64,000 nucleotides of DNA. It comes from Hungatella effluvii. Its GTDB lineage: Bacteria; Bacillota; Clostridia; Lachnospirales; Lachnospiraceae. Where the stretch lies: contig NZ_QJKD01000003.1 in assembly GCF_003201875.1 (NCBI RefSeq), forward strand, positions 124,001-188,000, written 5' to 3'. A program made the position numbers and the translations under genes. The notes beneath the pieces were generated by a model. That model ran no database searches and was not told the DNA's origin. It saw nothing but the letters and a program-made list of their open reading frames with translations. This document shows positions 1 through 7,314 of the stretch, piece by piece. Within the stretch, counting starts at the first letter, position 1. Each line of letters starts with the position of its first letter.

Positions 1-28
1 CCCGCATTTTTGGAAGGAGAAAGATACG

Positions 29-1579
29 ATGAAACTGCTGATTGTAGACGACGAAAAACTGACCCGCGAGGGAATCCGTGACAGCATCGCCAGGCTTTCT
101 CTGCCTTTTGACTCCATACTTCTCGCCGACGACGGGGTACACGGCCTGGAGACTGCGGTCTCCGAACAGCCGGACATTGTCTTAACCGATGTGAGGATGC
201 CCCGGATGACAGGTGTTGAGATGGCAGAAGCCATACTGGAAAAGAATCCTGACACCGCTATTATTTTTATGAGTGCCTATTCTGATAAAGAGTATTTAAA
301 GGCAGCCATCAAACTGAAGGCTGTCCGCTACGTAGAGAAACCACTGAGCCTCTCCGAGCTCGACGACGCCCTGGCTGAAGCCCTGTTAAACTGCCAGGTG
401 CGCAGCCACACGCGGAGCGCCGTCATGATACAGGAAAAGGAACAGAAAGGCCATCTGGCCCACCTTCTGTCGCTTCCGGGCAGCGAGGCGGCGGCGCTGG
501 AGCTGAGCGGCCAGCTGGAGCTTACCATTGGTCCCGCCACCTCGTTTTTCACAATCATCGTGGACAGTATGACGCCGCTCTCCGAGCTTCCGGAGATCCC
601 GATGGATGAGGCGCGGGAGAATTTCCTGATTCTGTTAAAGGCGCTGGGATTAAAGCAGGTCTATGCCTTCCGCTCCGACCGCTATGTGATCGTACATATA
701 TATTCTGAGAAAAAGCCCGATAAGGAGGCCGTTAAGCGATGCGCCCTGTTCTTACAGGAGAGTTTCGACAAATACTGCCGCTTTTTCCTCGCAGTAGGCC
801 CTATCGTCACGGGCGCCGCCTCCGTCCATCTCTCTTACGAGAAGGCGAAGCTCCTCCTGGAAAACAGCTTTTTTCACGAGTTCAATTCCATTTTGACCGA
901 TTACGATAAACCGGCCGCCCTCTGCCCGCCCGCCGATGTGCTGATGGACTTTGGCCTGGCCCTCTCGGAAAAGCAGAAGGAGAAGGCGCTGGAGCTCGCG
1001 AGACTGCTCCACGACTCCATCTTGAACGGCCAGCCGCTTCTGCCCAGCCAGGTGAAGGATATCTACTACAAATACCTTGTAAAGCTGGACGAAAACGGCA
1101 TCATGAACTACATTTCCCTGTGGAGCAGCGAGGGAGTAAATCCTCAGTCCATCTGGGACAGCGTACTCCGCTGCCGCACATTCTCCGAGCTGCACAGTCT
1201 GCTGGCAGAGAAAATCGAACAGTATTTTGACCATTTAAGCCGGGACACAGGGGAGAATCCCCTGGTCTTTCAGGTCAAGGAATACCTTCACCAGAACTAT
1301 GCCATCTCCTCGCTCTCTGTGCTTGATGTCAGCGAATACGTGAACCGGTCTTCCAGCTATATCTGCACGCTGTTTAAAAATGAGACGGGTCAGACACTGA
1401 ACCAGTATCTGACCAATTACCGGATCAAGAAGTCCAAGCAGTTTTTGGGCGATCCCCGTTATAAGATCGCCGATATTTCCTCCAAGGTGGGCTACAGCGA
1501 CGGCAACTATTACAGCAAGACCTTCCGGAAGCTGGTGGGCCTGTCCCCTTCTGAATACAGGGAGAAAATACTTTCATGA
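29..1579 (+). CDS. AraC-type response regulator (YesN-like)
   Basis: Two-component response regulator of 516 residues. A receiver domain fills about residues 1-120, with acidic pocket D7/D8, probable phospho-acceptor D54 in LTDVRMP and the conserved Lys in VEKP. A poorly conserved middle region follows, and a C-terminal AraC/XylS double helix-turn-helix lies at about 410-512 (SSYICTLFKNETG, then KIADISSKVGYSDGNYYSKTFRK). The start is supported by AAGGAG 8-9 nt upstream. Its TGA overlaps the ATG of the sensor kinase by 4 nt, so the two are translationally coupled. In this family (YesN of Bacillus) such regulators usually control sugar-uptake genes; the target here is not visible and probably lies upstream of the window. 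Confidence 0.93.
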   Translation: MKLLIVDDEKLTREGIRDSIARLSLPFDSILLADDGVHGLETAVSEQPDIVLTDVRMPRMTGVEMAEAILEKNPDTAIIFMSAYSDKEYLKAAIKLKAVRYVEKPLSLSELDDALAEALLNCQVRSHTRSAVMIQEKEQKGHLAHLLSLPGSEAAALELSGQLELTIGPATSFFTIIVDSMTPLSELPEIPMDEARENFLILLKALGLKQVYAFRSDRYVIVHIYSEKKPDKEAVKRCALFLQESFDKYCRFFLAVGPIVTGAASVHLSYEKAKLLLENSFFHEFNSILTDYDKPAALCPPADVLMDFGLALSEKQKEKALELARLLHDSILNGQPLLPSQVKDIYYKYLVKLDENGIMNYISLWSSEGVNPQSIWDSVLRCRTFSELHSLLAEKIEQYFDHLSRDTGENPLVFQVKEYLHQNYAISSLSVLDVSEYVNRSSSYICTLFKNETGQTLNQYLTNYRIKKSKQFLGDPRYKIADISSKVGYSDGNYYSKTFRKLVGLSPSEYREKILS

Positions 1580-3447
1580 AAAACTTCTTCAAACGAATGA
1601 TGCGTCACTATACGTATGACCTGAAATTAAAGAATAAGCTTGTTATCTCCCACGCTCTTTTAATTCTGCTGCCCACGGCGGTCTTATCAGGCTTTATTTT
1701 CGTAAAGCTTTACGGCATCGTCATGGACGACTCCATCCGCTCGGAGCAGGCCTTATCTGCACAGACGGCGGCGTCGATCGAGAATCTGGTCTCCCACGTG
1801 ACCTACGTATCCGACGCACTCAAGGAGTCTTCCTCCATCCACCGCCTCTTCTATCTCTCGGAGAGCGATGCAGCGGCGTTTGAGCCGGAGCAGAACCGGA
1901 TGGACAGCCTGTTTCATTTGACGGACAGCCTGACCGACAACACCATGATCACGGGAATCCGCATCTACTATGATGATTCCGTTTACCCTGATCTGATGAA
2001 ATACAATACAGAGGGCAACCGGCTGTTTTCTCCGGTCTCCTCTGTCAGCAGCAGCTACTGGTACGGAATCTTCAGCACCATGCATGATAAGGAACTGCTC
2101 TGCCCGGAGCTCTACTTAAGTCCGTCCGAAGCAGGGGAATTCGGCCGCCTGGCCTATATTTCCAAGATCACCTATCTGCCGCCTGTCGGTTCCGATCAGG
2201 AGCTTGTGCAGGCCTCCGCCTATCTGGCAGTGTATTTTAACAGTGAGCCCTTCGATTCCGCGCTTATTAACAACGCCTCAGTCAAGGGAGAGGCGGCCTA
2301 CATCATCAACAGCCGTGACGTGATGGTATCCGCCTCCGACATGGCCCTTGCGGGGATCTACTATATTCCTGCGGACGAATTCTTTTCCAAGATCGGTCCG
2401 GAAAAGACATTTTCCCTGGTGGCGTATCCGGATGGCGACGCATATACGGCTTACTTCCCCATCAGGAACACGGACTGGTACATGGTCTCCCTGCTGCCCT
2501 CCAGCCATATCACCGACGCTGGGAGTAAGCTGATGGTTCAGCTGATTATGGCCTACCTCCTCTTCACCGCCGCCGCCCTCTTCATCGCCCTGAAGCTTTC
2601 CGTCTCCATCGCGGACCGTATCATCGCGGTGGCCTATCAGATGGAATCCGTCCGTACAGGCCGCCCCAGGCCGATGGAGGCCGAGGAGACCGGCTGTGAC
2701 GAGATCGGCGTTCTCACCGACACGTACAACTATATGACGGAAGAGATCAACGATCTGATGAACAGCCAGGAGAAGGCCTCCGAAGACTTAAGGCTGGCGG
2801 AATTCCGGGCCTTACAGGCGCAGATTAATCCGCATTTTCTCTATAATACACTGGATATGATTAACTGGCTGTCCAGAACCGGACGAAAAGAAGACGTTAC
2901 GAAAGCGGTCCAGACGCTCTCCCGTTTCTATAAGCTGACGCTCAGCAAGCGGGGACTTATGAACACCATCGAGGAAGAGTTAGAACACACCGAGCTATAC
3001 GTGGAGCTCCAGAACATGCGTTACGACGACTGTGTCAGCTTCGTCGTGGATGTGCCGGATGAACTGTCCGAATATACCATTCCAAAGCTGACCTTCCAGC
3101 CCATTGTGGAGAATGCATGGCTCCACGGAATCATGGACAAGGAAGAAAAAAGCGGCAACATCCTTCTGACGGGCTGGCGGCAGGACGGGGACATTGTCTT
3201 CCTCATCTCCGACGACGGCATCGGGATTCCTCCCGAAAAGCTGGAATCCATTCTGGCAGAAGGAAACGGAGATCCCATGGCAAATGGAACCTCCGATTCT
3301 GTACACATCGGTGTCTATAACACCAACCTCCGTCTGAAGCGTCTCTACGGAGATTCCTACGGCCTTACCTTCCAGAGTTCTCCCGGAACGGGAACGGAGG
3401 TGACCATAAAGATTCCCGCGAAACGCCGGGAAGACAGCCCTGTTTAA
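1576..3447 (+). CDS. Sensor histidine kinase (YesM-like)
   Basis: Membrane sensor kinase of 623 residues paired with the preceding regulator. A membrane segment lies near residues 23-47 and a second near 317-340; the roughly 270 residues between them form the extracellular sensor. A HAMP-like linker follows, then a His_kinase domain with the phospho-acceptor in QINPHFLYNTLD (His about 420) and a HATPase_c domain with the N box VENAWLHG and G boxes SDDGIGIP and GTGTEVTIK. The architecture matches the YesM/LytS-type family that senses sugars or extracellular solutes. The gene ends 12 bp before a convergent gene, with no obvious terminator between them. Confidence 0.93.
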   Translation: MKNFFKRMMRHYTYDLKLKNKLVISHALLILLPTAVLSGFIFVKLYGIVMDDSIRSEQALSAQTAASIENLVSHVTYVSDALKESSSIHRLFYLSESDAAAFEPEQNRMDSLFHLTDSLTDNTMITGIRIYYDDSVYPDLMKYNTEGNRLFSPVSSVSSSYWYGIFSTMHDKELLCPELYLSPSEAGEFGRLAYISKITYLPPVGSDQELVQASAYLAVYFNSEPFDSALINNASVKGEAAYIINSRDVMVSASDMALAGIYYIPADEFFSKIGPEKTFSLVAYPDGDAYTAYFPIRNTDWYMVSLLPSSHITDAGSKLMVQLIMAYLLFTAAALFIALKLSVSIADRIIAVAYQMESVRTGRPRPMEAEETGCDEIGVLTDTYNYMTEEINDLMNSQEKASEDLRLAEFRALQAQINPHFLYNTLDMINWLSRTGRKEDVTKAVQTLSRFYKLTLSKRGLMNTIEEELEHTELYVELQNMRYDDCVSFVVDVPDELSEYTIPKLTFQPIVENAWLHGIMDKEEKSGNILLTGWRQDGDIVFLISDDGIGIPPEKLESILAEGNGDPMANGTSDSVHIGVYNTNLRLKRLYGDSYGLTFQSSPGTGTEVTIKIPAKRREDSPV

Positions 3448-3459
3448 ACCGACAGAGTT

Positions 3460-3846
3460 TTAGTGATGACAGCTTCCGCCGCCATGATTGCAGTCATGGT
3501 CTTCGCCTTCATGGTGGTGGCTGCACATGGTATCAGGATTGTAGGAGAGCGTTCCCTTTAAGAGCGCCTCCACAGCCTGGTCCGCATCTCCGCTCACACC
3601 CGGATACAGTTCGATTCCGGCCTCGCTCAGCGCATTTCTCGCTCCTCCGCCGATACCTCCGCAGATCAGAGTCTCCACTCCCATCCCTTTTAAGAATCCA
3701 GCCAGCGCGCCGTGTCCGTTTCCATCGGTTTCCACAACCTCTGAAGATACAACAGTTCCCTCTTCTGCCTGATAGATCTTAAACTGTTCGCTGTGTCCAA
3801 AATGCTGAAACACACCGCCGTTCTCATACGTTACCGCAATTTTCAT
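3460..3846 (-). CDS. NifX/NifB-type dinitrogenase cofactor-family protein with His-rich tail
   Basis: Small protein of about 128 residues of the dinitrogenase iron-molybdenum cofactor (NifX/NifB C-terminal) fold. It opens MKIAVTYENGGVFQHFGHSEQ and has GHGALAGFLKGMGVETLICGGIGGGA, typical of this family. The tail is rich in His and Cys (CSHHHEG ... CNHGGGSCHH) and probably binds metal. The ATG at 3846 is chosen because GGAGG lies 8 nt upstream; an in-frame ATG 15 nt further out overlaps that site. The family is known to bind Fe or Mo-Fe clusters; no nitrogenase gene is present, so a general metal or Fe-S role is more likely. The gene lies downstream of the DUF134 gene on the same strand. Confidence 0.85.
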   Translation of the reverse strand: MKIAVTYENGGVFQHFGHSEQFKIYQAEEGTVVSSEVVETDGNGHGALAGFLKGMGVETLICGGIGGGARNALSEAGIELYPGVSGDADQAVEALLKGTLSYNPDTMCSHHHEGEDHDCNHGGGSCHH

Positions 3847-3871
3847 GATTACATCCTCCATTATGATATTC

Positions 3872-4034
3872 GAGTACTCTCGGAAACTCCTTGTGCTCAG
3901 ATTTGTGAGATGATTTTTCGTCAGATGTGCACAAATTTACGAGGCGTACACGGCGTGTACGTTGAATAAATTTGTGTGCATATGGCGGAAAATCAGCCAC
4001 AAAGATGGGCGCAAGGGAGTTTCCGAGAGTGCTC
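3872..4034. repeat. Long imperfect palindrome (about 80-bp arms) between the DUF134 and NifX-like genes
   Basis: The left arm begins GAGTACTCTCGGAAACTCC and the right arm ends with its near-exact complement (GGGAGTTTCCGAGAGTGCTC). The match continues inward through CACAAATTTA / TAAATTTGTG to a centre CGTACACGGCGTGTACG near 3945-3961. The element starts 26 bp upstream of the NifX-like start codon and overlaps the last 42 bp of the DUF134 coding sequence. It shares no clear sequence with the 15.6, 22.2 and 58.1 kb palindromes. It has no terminal T run, so it is not a plain terminator. Confidence 0.85.
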
Positions 4035-4403
4035 TTGTCCATCACACCTGCGTCCGGGGCAGAGACGCTTTCTGCAGTCCTTTTTACAGCAGCCGCCCGC
4101 CCTGGGGCATACCTCATAGTTTCCTCCGCAGATGGAAAGAGCGCTTCCCTCCACCAACATGGCCGCTATCTTCATCCTCGCGGACTGGTATACGGCCTGA
4201 ATCGTCGTCCTGGCCACGCCCATCTGGTCTGCACACTCCTCCTGAGTACAGCCCAGATAGTCGATGAGGCGGATCGTCTCATACTCTTCCAGCGTCAGGG
4301 AAATGTTCTGGTCCGTCTCCGGGTCTGTCCCTGCTTCCAACGGTCCAAACCGTATTCTTCCCGGTATTCCGCATATCCGTCTTGCCTTAACGGGCCGTGC
4401 CAT
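3993..4403 (-). CDS. DUF134 family DNA-binding protein
   Basis: 136 residues. It starts MARPVKARRICGIP, the typical DUF134 opening, and has a sigma-70-region-4-like helix-turn-helix (LTLEEYETIRLIDYLGCTQEECADQMGVARTTIQ, about residues 36-70). A Cys-rich C-terminal segment (CGGNYEVCPRAGGCCKKDC) probably binds metal. The last 14 or so residues are encoded inside the 3872-4034 palindrome and are atypical for the family, so the C-terminus may have been changed by insertion of that element. The promoter at 4447-4475 is flanked by two identical TGACATATGTCA palindromes, which suggests autoregulation. DUF134 genes often neighbour NifX-type genes, as here. Confidence 0.85.
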   Translation of the reverse strand: MARPVKARRICGIPGRIRFGPLEAGTDPETDQNISLTLEEYETIRLIDYLGCTQEECADQMGVARTTIQAVYQSARMKIAAMLVEGSALSICGGNYEVCPRAGGCCKKDCRKRLCPGRRCDGQEHSRKLPCAHLCG

Positions 4404-4431
4404 ATCGTTTCCTCCCTTTTGCAGATGTTAT

Positions 4432-4475
4432 TGACATATGTCATTTATTATAAGGCAATTTTTGACATATGTCAA
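4432..4475 (-). promoter_or_regulatory. DUF134 promoter with two identical operator palindromes
   Basis: On the minus strand TTGACA (4470-4475), a 17-nt spacer and TATAAT (4447-4452) make a perfect sigma-70/SigA promoter. The perfect palindrome TGACATATGTCA occurs twice, at 4463-4474 (overlapping the -35 box) and 4432-4443 (at the expected transcription start). The sites are 31 bp apart centre to centre, close to three helical turns. This is the layout of a repressor-controlled promoter; DUF134 itself is the natural candidate regulator (inference). Confidence 0.85.
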
Positions 4476-4514
4476 TTATTATCTCTGTATTTCTGTGATA
4501 CTCTCTGCTTCAGT

Positions 4515-4540
4515 ACAGTTCACGCCTCATCAGGGCCGCA
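4515..4540. repeat. Fragment resembling the outer arm of the 15.6-kb palindrome
   Basis: ACAGTTCACGCC followed by TCATCAGGG and CCGCA closely matches the outer arm of the element at 15630-15916 (ACAGTTCAYGCCCYACCAGGG, then CACCGCA), with a short deletion. No complementary arm is seen nearby, so this is either a decayed end of such an element or a shared short motif. Confidence 0.5.
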
Positions 4541-4589
4541 TATTAACGGTATTTTAGCATGAAACTGCTGTTTCTTAACAACTTCTTAT

Positions 4590-4618
4590 TTGACTTTTCT
4601 TCTCATTTCCACTAAAAT
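4590..4618 (+). promoter_or_regulatory. Promoter of the HPr-like gene
   Basis: TTGACT (4590-4595), a 17-nt spacer and TAAAAT (4613-4618) precede the AAGGAGG ribosome site and ATG at 4656. This gives a leader of about 30 nt. Confidence 0.75.
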
Positions 4619-4655
4619 ACAACATACTTATCAATGTATAAAGGAGGTACTTCAC

Positions 4656-4886
4656 ATGGGAGAAGTAAAGGTTGTATTCCAGTCCGTCGATGAAGTGATG
4701 GATTATTTAAAAGCGCTTGAAGGGTATTCCGGTGATCTGGATTTACAATGTGATCATATGATTGTTGACGGAAAGTCCCTGCTTGGCATTTTGAGTCTTG
4801 GAGTCAACCGCCTGCTCAATCTTCAGATTTATTCCGATAATTACGAAGAGCTGATTAAAAAGATCGAATTCTGCTGCCGCGGATAA
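4656..4886 (+). CDS. HPr-like protein lacking the phosphorylatable His
   Basis: 76 residues, starting MGEVKVVFQSVDEVMDYL after AAAGGAGG with 7 nt spacing. The second half (DGKSLLGILSLGVNRLLNLQIYSDN) matches the HPr fold around regulatory Ser46, but the first half has no GLHxRPA motif, so the protein cannot accept phosphate from Enzyme I at His15. A complete ptsH with His15 and Ser46 lies at 25840-26103, so this is an extra, non-catalytic HPr-fold paralogue. It may be a binding or regulatory module; its function is unknown. It is monocistronic, with its own promoter and a bidirectional terminator. Confidence 0.75.
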   Translation: MGEVKVVFQSVDEVMDYLKALEGYSGDLDLQCDHMIVDGKSLLGILSLGVNRLLNLQIYSDNYEELIKKIEFCCRG

Positions 4887-4901
4887 TAATCGGAACAGTT
4901 C

Positions 4902-4954
4902 AAAAAGGTGTGCCGCAGAATCATCAAAACGATGATTCTGCTGACACACCTTTT
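4902..4954. terminator. Bidirectional terminator between convergent genes
   Basis: AAAAAGGTGTG, then GCAGAATCATC, loop AAAAC, GATGATTCTGC, then CACACCTTTT: a long hairpin with A-rich and T-rich flanks. It serves the HPr-like gene on the plus strand and the wall-binding protein gene on the minus strand. Confidence 0.9.
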
Positions 4955-4968
4955 CTGCTTTCGTTCCT

Positions 4969-5796
4969 TCATCGGATCGATCCGATAATTCCGTCCGCCA
5001 TATCCTTCCGGTATGGATCGTAGACGATCTCGATCATCATAATGGATTCTCCCGACCACCGGAAATACAGATCCTGGTTGAGAAGTCCCGTATAGATTAC
5101 CGGCAGCTTCGCATATTCCCGGCCGCCAAGGGTGACCATCTCCACCGCTCCGATCTGCATGTACTCGTCGTATCCGCCGAGTCCCTGCCCCATCACCGCG
5201 GCCAGCTGTCCGGCATCCATTCCTTTAAACTCCTCGTCCATCTGATCATACGTCACCACCACCATGGACACCGTCATATCCGGCGCCGCCACCGACAGAT
5301 CCAGGGTCATGGTATCATCCACGTATAAATCCATATAGGATTCCAGCGGCACGAAGCCTTCCGGAACCGTCACCTGATAGCCCAGCCTGGGGCTGGTAAA
5401 CGTCATTCCGTTCCAGCTCCCCGCCGCCGGTGTGACGCCGGGTCCTTCCACCATGGCGCCGTTATCATCAAAGGTATACTCCGTCCCGTCGATCATACGG
5501 GTTGTCCCACAGACCATCGCTCCGGAATCCTCCAGATAATACCAGATCCCCTGAAGCTCTATCCAGCCGGTTTTCATAAATCCATCGGCTCCTATGTAAT
5601 ACCATCTGCCCTGATCCGTAATCCAGCCTTCCGGGGCAGATGTTCCGTCATCCTCCTGGTACTGCCATCCGCTCTCCTTCGTACCGGGGCCTGGCTGTTC
5701 TGCGGCCTGATACTGCCATGTCCCTGCCCAGGCCTGTCCCGTACCCAATGTGCCAAACAAAAGCACAGCGGCTGCGGCAATCCATTTTCGCATCAC
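4969..5796 (-). CDS. Secreted protein with choline-binding-type cell-wall repeats
   Basis: About 275 residues. An N-terminal signal peptide (RKWIAAAAVLLFGTLGTGQAWA) is followed by three to four cell-wall-binding repeats (GWITDQGRWYYIGADGFMKTGW, GIWYYLEDSGAMV, YTFDDNGAMVE) in residues about 40-115. A C-terminal domain of about 155 residues begins NGMTFTSPRLGYQVTVPEGF. The protein at 18980-19765 has the same order and a related C-terminal domain, so the two are paralogues. The wall repeats anchor proteins to choline-bearing or similar polymers; the C-terminal function is unknown. A GTG start at 5796 has AGGAGG 9 nt upstream; ATG 5793 is the alternative. Confidence 0.85.
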   Translation of the reverse strand: MMRKWIAAAAVLLFGTLGTGQAWAGTWQYQAAEQPGPGTKESGWQYQEDDGTSAPEGWITDQGRWYYIGADGFMKTGWIELQGIWYYLEDSGAMVCGTTRMIDGTEYTFDDNGAMVEGPGVTPAAGSWNGMTFTSPRLGYQVTVPEGFVPLESYMDLYVDDTMTLDLSVAAPDMTVSMVVVTYDQMDEEFKGMDAGQLAAVMGQGLGGYDEYMQIGAVEMVTLGGREYAKLPVIYTGLLNQDLYFRWSGESIMMIEIVYDPYRKDMADGIIGSIR

Positions 5797-5825
5797 TGCT
5801 TTGTTCCTCCTGTCCGGACGTGCTC

Positions 5826-5907
5826 CTGGTACAGCGCTGCATAAACTCCTGAGTAACGCTGTAATACTAGTACAGCATTCACTGGAACTTATGCAACGTT
5901 GTACTAG
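5826..5907. repeat. Short palindromic repeat at the end of the MATE gene
   Basis: CTGGTACAGCGCTGCATAAACTCC (5826-5849) pairs imperfectly with its inverted copy (5884-5907); the inner segment GTAACGCTGTAATACTAGTACAGCATT is also partly dyadic. Single related half-sites occur at about 8293-8315 (CTAATACAGCGTTGCGTCAG) and 11882-11905 (CTGGTACTGCATTGCGTAAA). The element overlaps the last codon of the MATE gene. Confidence 0.6.
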
Positions 5908-7277
5908 GCTTTCTGCCTACCCAATACCGGTCTCCGGTTGATAATCTTGTCGATGACCAGGAAATAGATAGTCACCGATACAGCTGCGCTGACAAAATCG
6001 GAAATAGGTTCCGTGTAAAATATATATTTGATTCCCATGGTTGCAGGAATCAGAAACGCGCCGCCGAGGAAGATCATCTTCCGGAACATGGACAGTGTAA
6101 TCGCCACACGTGCGATCCCCATACCGGTAAACCCGTCCACTACAGTATATTGCGCAGCCAGAGGAATTATGCCTAACGTATAGATTTTAATGGCCCAGAC
6201 AGTCAATTCCACATATGTCTCATTCTGTGTGAAAATCCAGACGAAAAACTGGGGAATGGTGTGGGCGATCAGGAACATGACCGTGGTAAACACAAGCCCC
6301 AGCACTGCGATATGAACCTCCGCCTTCTTGATTCGTTCCGGCCTTCTCGCGCCGTAATTATAGCCCAGAATCGTCTGGGTCCCGCTGGTAATCCCGCCAA
6401 GCGGCATGGTGACCATCAGCATGAAGCTCTGAACGATCGTCATGCAGGTCAGCAGCATGTCTCCCTGCTCCGCACCGCCATACTTCTGAATCACAGTATT
6501 CAATGCGATGATCAGAATGTTGTCAAACGCGATGATCAGGAACGGACTTAAGCCAATTAAAAGGACTCTCTTCATAATCTGCCAGTCGTATTCCCCGAAG
6601 GTGATCCGCACCGGCGCCCGCTCACTGAAGAGAAACTTAAGCACGTAGGCGCAGGAAGCCATCTGAGACAGCACCGTAGCCACGGCCGCGCCGCGCACTC
6701 CCATGTGAAACACAAAGATAAACACGGGGTCCAGTATAATATTGCACACCGCGCCGATTAAGACCGACTTCATGCCCACCTTGGCGTAGCCCTGGCAGAT
6801 GATAAACTGGTTCATCCCCGTCGCCAGGAGCGCGAATACCGTCCCCAGCAGATAAATCGTTATGTATGCGTTTGCATAAGGAAACGTGGCCTGGCTGGCT
6901 CCGAACCACATGAGCAGATGGTTCTTCATCAGCAGGGCGATCACTGTAATCGCCGCTGACAGCACGGTCAGAAGCAGAAAACAGTTTGCCAGAATCTGTC
7001 TGGCCGCCCGTTCATTCTTTTCCCCCAGCCGTATACTCATGAGGGGGGAGCCGCCGACACCCACTAAAAAAGCAACAGAAGAAATGAGGGTCACAATCGG
7101 GCCGCAGATTCCTACTCCTGCCAATGCGATTTCGCCGGTTCCGGTGATATTACCGATATACATTCTATCCACAATACTGTAAAACACACTCACAAACTGG
7201 GCCAGCATGGAGGGAAACGCAAGCCTCCATACCAGTCCTCTCATATCATCTGAATCTAAATTATTCTCTGCCTTCAC
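5904..7277 (-). CDS. MATE family efflux transporter
   Basis: 457 residues with about 12 membrane segments. It begins near the MATE landmark LVWRLAFPSMLAQFVSVFYSIVDRMYIG and carries the duplicated six-helix halves of the family. It is expected to export drugs or other cationic solutes by Na+ or H+ antiport at the cytoplasmic membrane. The start shown is GTG at 7277; ATG 33 nt downstream (MRGLVW) is also possible, as neither has a strong ribosome site. It lies between two cell-wall protein genes on the same strand, with short gaps (37 bp to the muramidase), so it may be part of that transcript. Confidence 0.88.
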   Translation of the reverse strand: MKAENNLDSDDMRGLVWRLAFPSMLAQFVSVFYSIVDRMYIGNITGTGEIALAGVGICGPIVTLISSVAFLVGVGGSPLMSIRLGEKNERAARQILANCFLLLTVLSAAITVIALLMKNHLLMWFGASQATFPYANAYITIYLLGTVFALLATGMNQFIICQGYAKVGMKSVLIGAVCNIILDPVFIFVFHMGVRGAAVATVLSQMASCAYVLKFLFSERAPVRITFGEYDWQIMKRVLLIGLSPFLIIAFDNILIIALNTVIQKYGGAEQGDMLLTCMTIVQSFMLMVTMPLGGITSGTQTILGYNYGARRPERIKKAEVHIAVLGLVFTTVMFLIAHTIPQFFVWIFTQNETYVELTVWAIKIYTLGIIPLAAQYTVVDGFTGMGIARVAITLSMFRKMIFLGGAFLIPATMGIKYIFYTEPISDFVSAAVSVTIYFLVIDKIINRRPVLGRQKA

Positions 7278-7314
7278 CTTCTGTTATCCATCCTGTATTC
7301 CTATTTTCTTTCGC

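Noticed and set aside
3872..4034. Palindrome as a plain intrinsic terminator
   Set aside because: It has no terminal T run, is far longer than needed, and its arm overlaps coding sequence.
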